Assembly: GCA_002163065.1 (NCBI GenBank)
Contig: MAAG01000047.1
Location: 1 to 39,041 of the forward strand
Length of the DNA: 39,041 nucleotides
Reading direction: 5' to 3'
Source: Arcobacter sp. 31_11_sub10_T18
Lineage (GTDB): Bacteria; Campylobacterota; Campylobacteria; Campylobacterales; Arcobacteraceae
Below the pieces are notes generated by a model that was not told the DNA's origin, did no database searches, and saw only the letters and a program-made list of their open reading frames with translations. The position numbers and the translations under genes are program-made. Numbering within the stretch: position 1 is the first letter of the stretch; every line of letters begins with the position of its first letter. Shown in pieces: positions 38,803 to 39,041 of the stretch.

Positions 38803-39041
38803 TTAAATTTATTGATTCCATTTTTATGTTCATATTCCAAACGGTATCCATTGGCTTTTAATATATTATGAACAATATAAAGTCCCAATCCAAAACTATC
38901 TGTTTGTTTGTTTTCATCTTTAGAAAAAGGTTCAAAATAAGTTTCAAGTTCATTTTCCAAAGAATTACCTGTATTTTCAACGAAAATATCTTCGTCAATG
39001 GTATACATTTTTACTTTATTATCACTACTGTATTTAACCCC
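38775..39041 (-). CDS. Sensor histidine kinase, C-terminal HATPase portion; 5' end outside window
   Basis: Open frame to the window edge: GVKYSSDNKVKMYTIDEDIFVENTGNSLENELETYFEPFSKDENKQTDSFGLGLYIVHNILKANGY (N-, F- and G-box-like). Confidence 0.88.
   Translation of the reverse strand, partial: GVKYSSDNKVKMYTIDEDIFVENTGNSLENELETYFEPFSKDENKQTDSFGLGLYIVHNILKANGYRLEYEHKNGINKFKCTKVTTDT

Overview
The window is a compact, AT-rich chromosomal segment. Its gene content and order resemble an Arcobacter-type Campylobacterota genome (dusB / membrane protein / dksA / rlmH / accD block, ftsH-prmA, hisH-hisA, CheW-CheY). Most of it is housekeeping: lepA (partial), comF, hisHA, leuA, ftsH, prmA, dus, dksA, rlmH, thiE-like, accD, metK, glmS, groEL-groES, ispA, ybaB, panD, xseA, ubiE and others. 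I saw no rRNA, tRNA, CRISPR array or transposase gene. The most interesting signals are mostly non-coding: (1) an unannotated leucine leader peptide (CTA-CTC-CTC run) upstream of leuA, behind a perfect TTGACA-N17-TATAAT promoter; (2) a ~176-bp nested inverted-repeat, MITE-like element between the groES CIRCE operator and groES, flanked by TTA/TTA; (3) two copies of a dispersed palindromic element, at ~0.9 kb and ~34.3 kb, with compensatory arm changes; (4) a hairpin whose 3' arm contains the hisH Shine-Dalgarno; (5) three operator-like repeats at an exact 19-nt period between an HxlR regulator and an MdaB-like reductase; (6) a 26-bp tandem duplication spanning the metK start codon. Notable proteins are a MutS7-type MutS-HNH fusion, a duplicated DUF1538 transporter fused to a P-II-like domain, and an orphan ParA-like ATPase coupled to a small membrane protein. 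Family calls are from recognition of the sequences; no database search was run.
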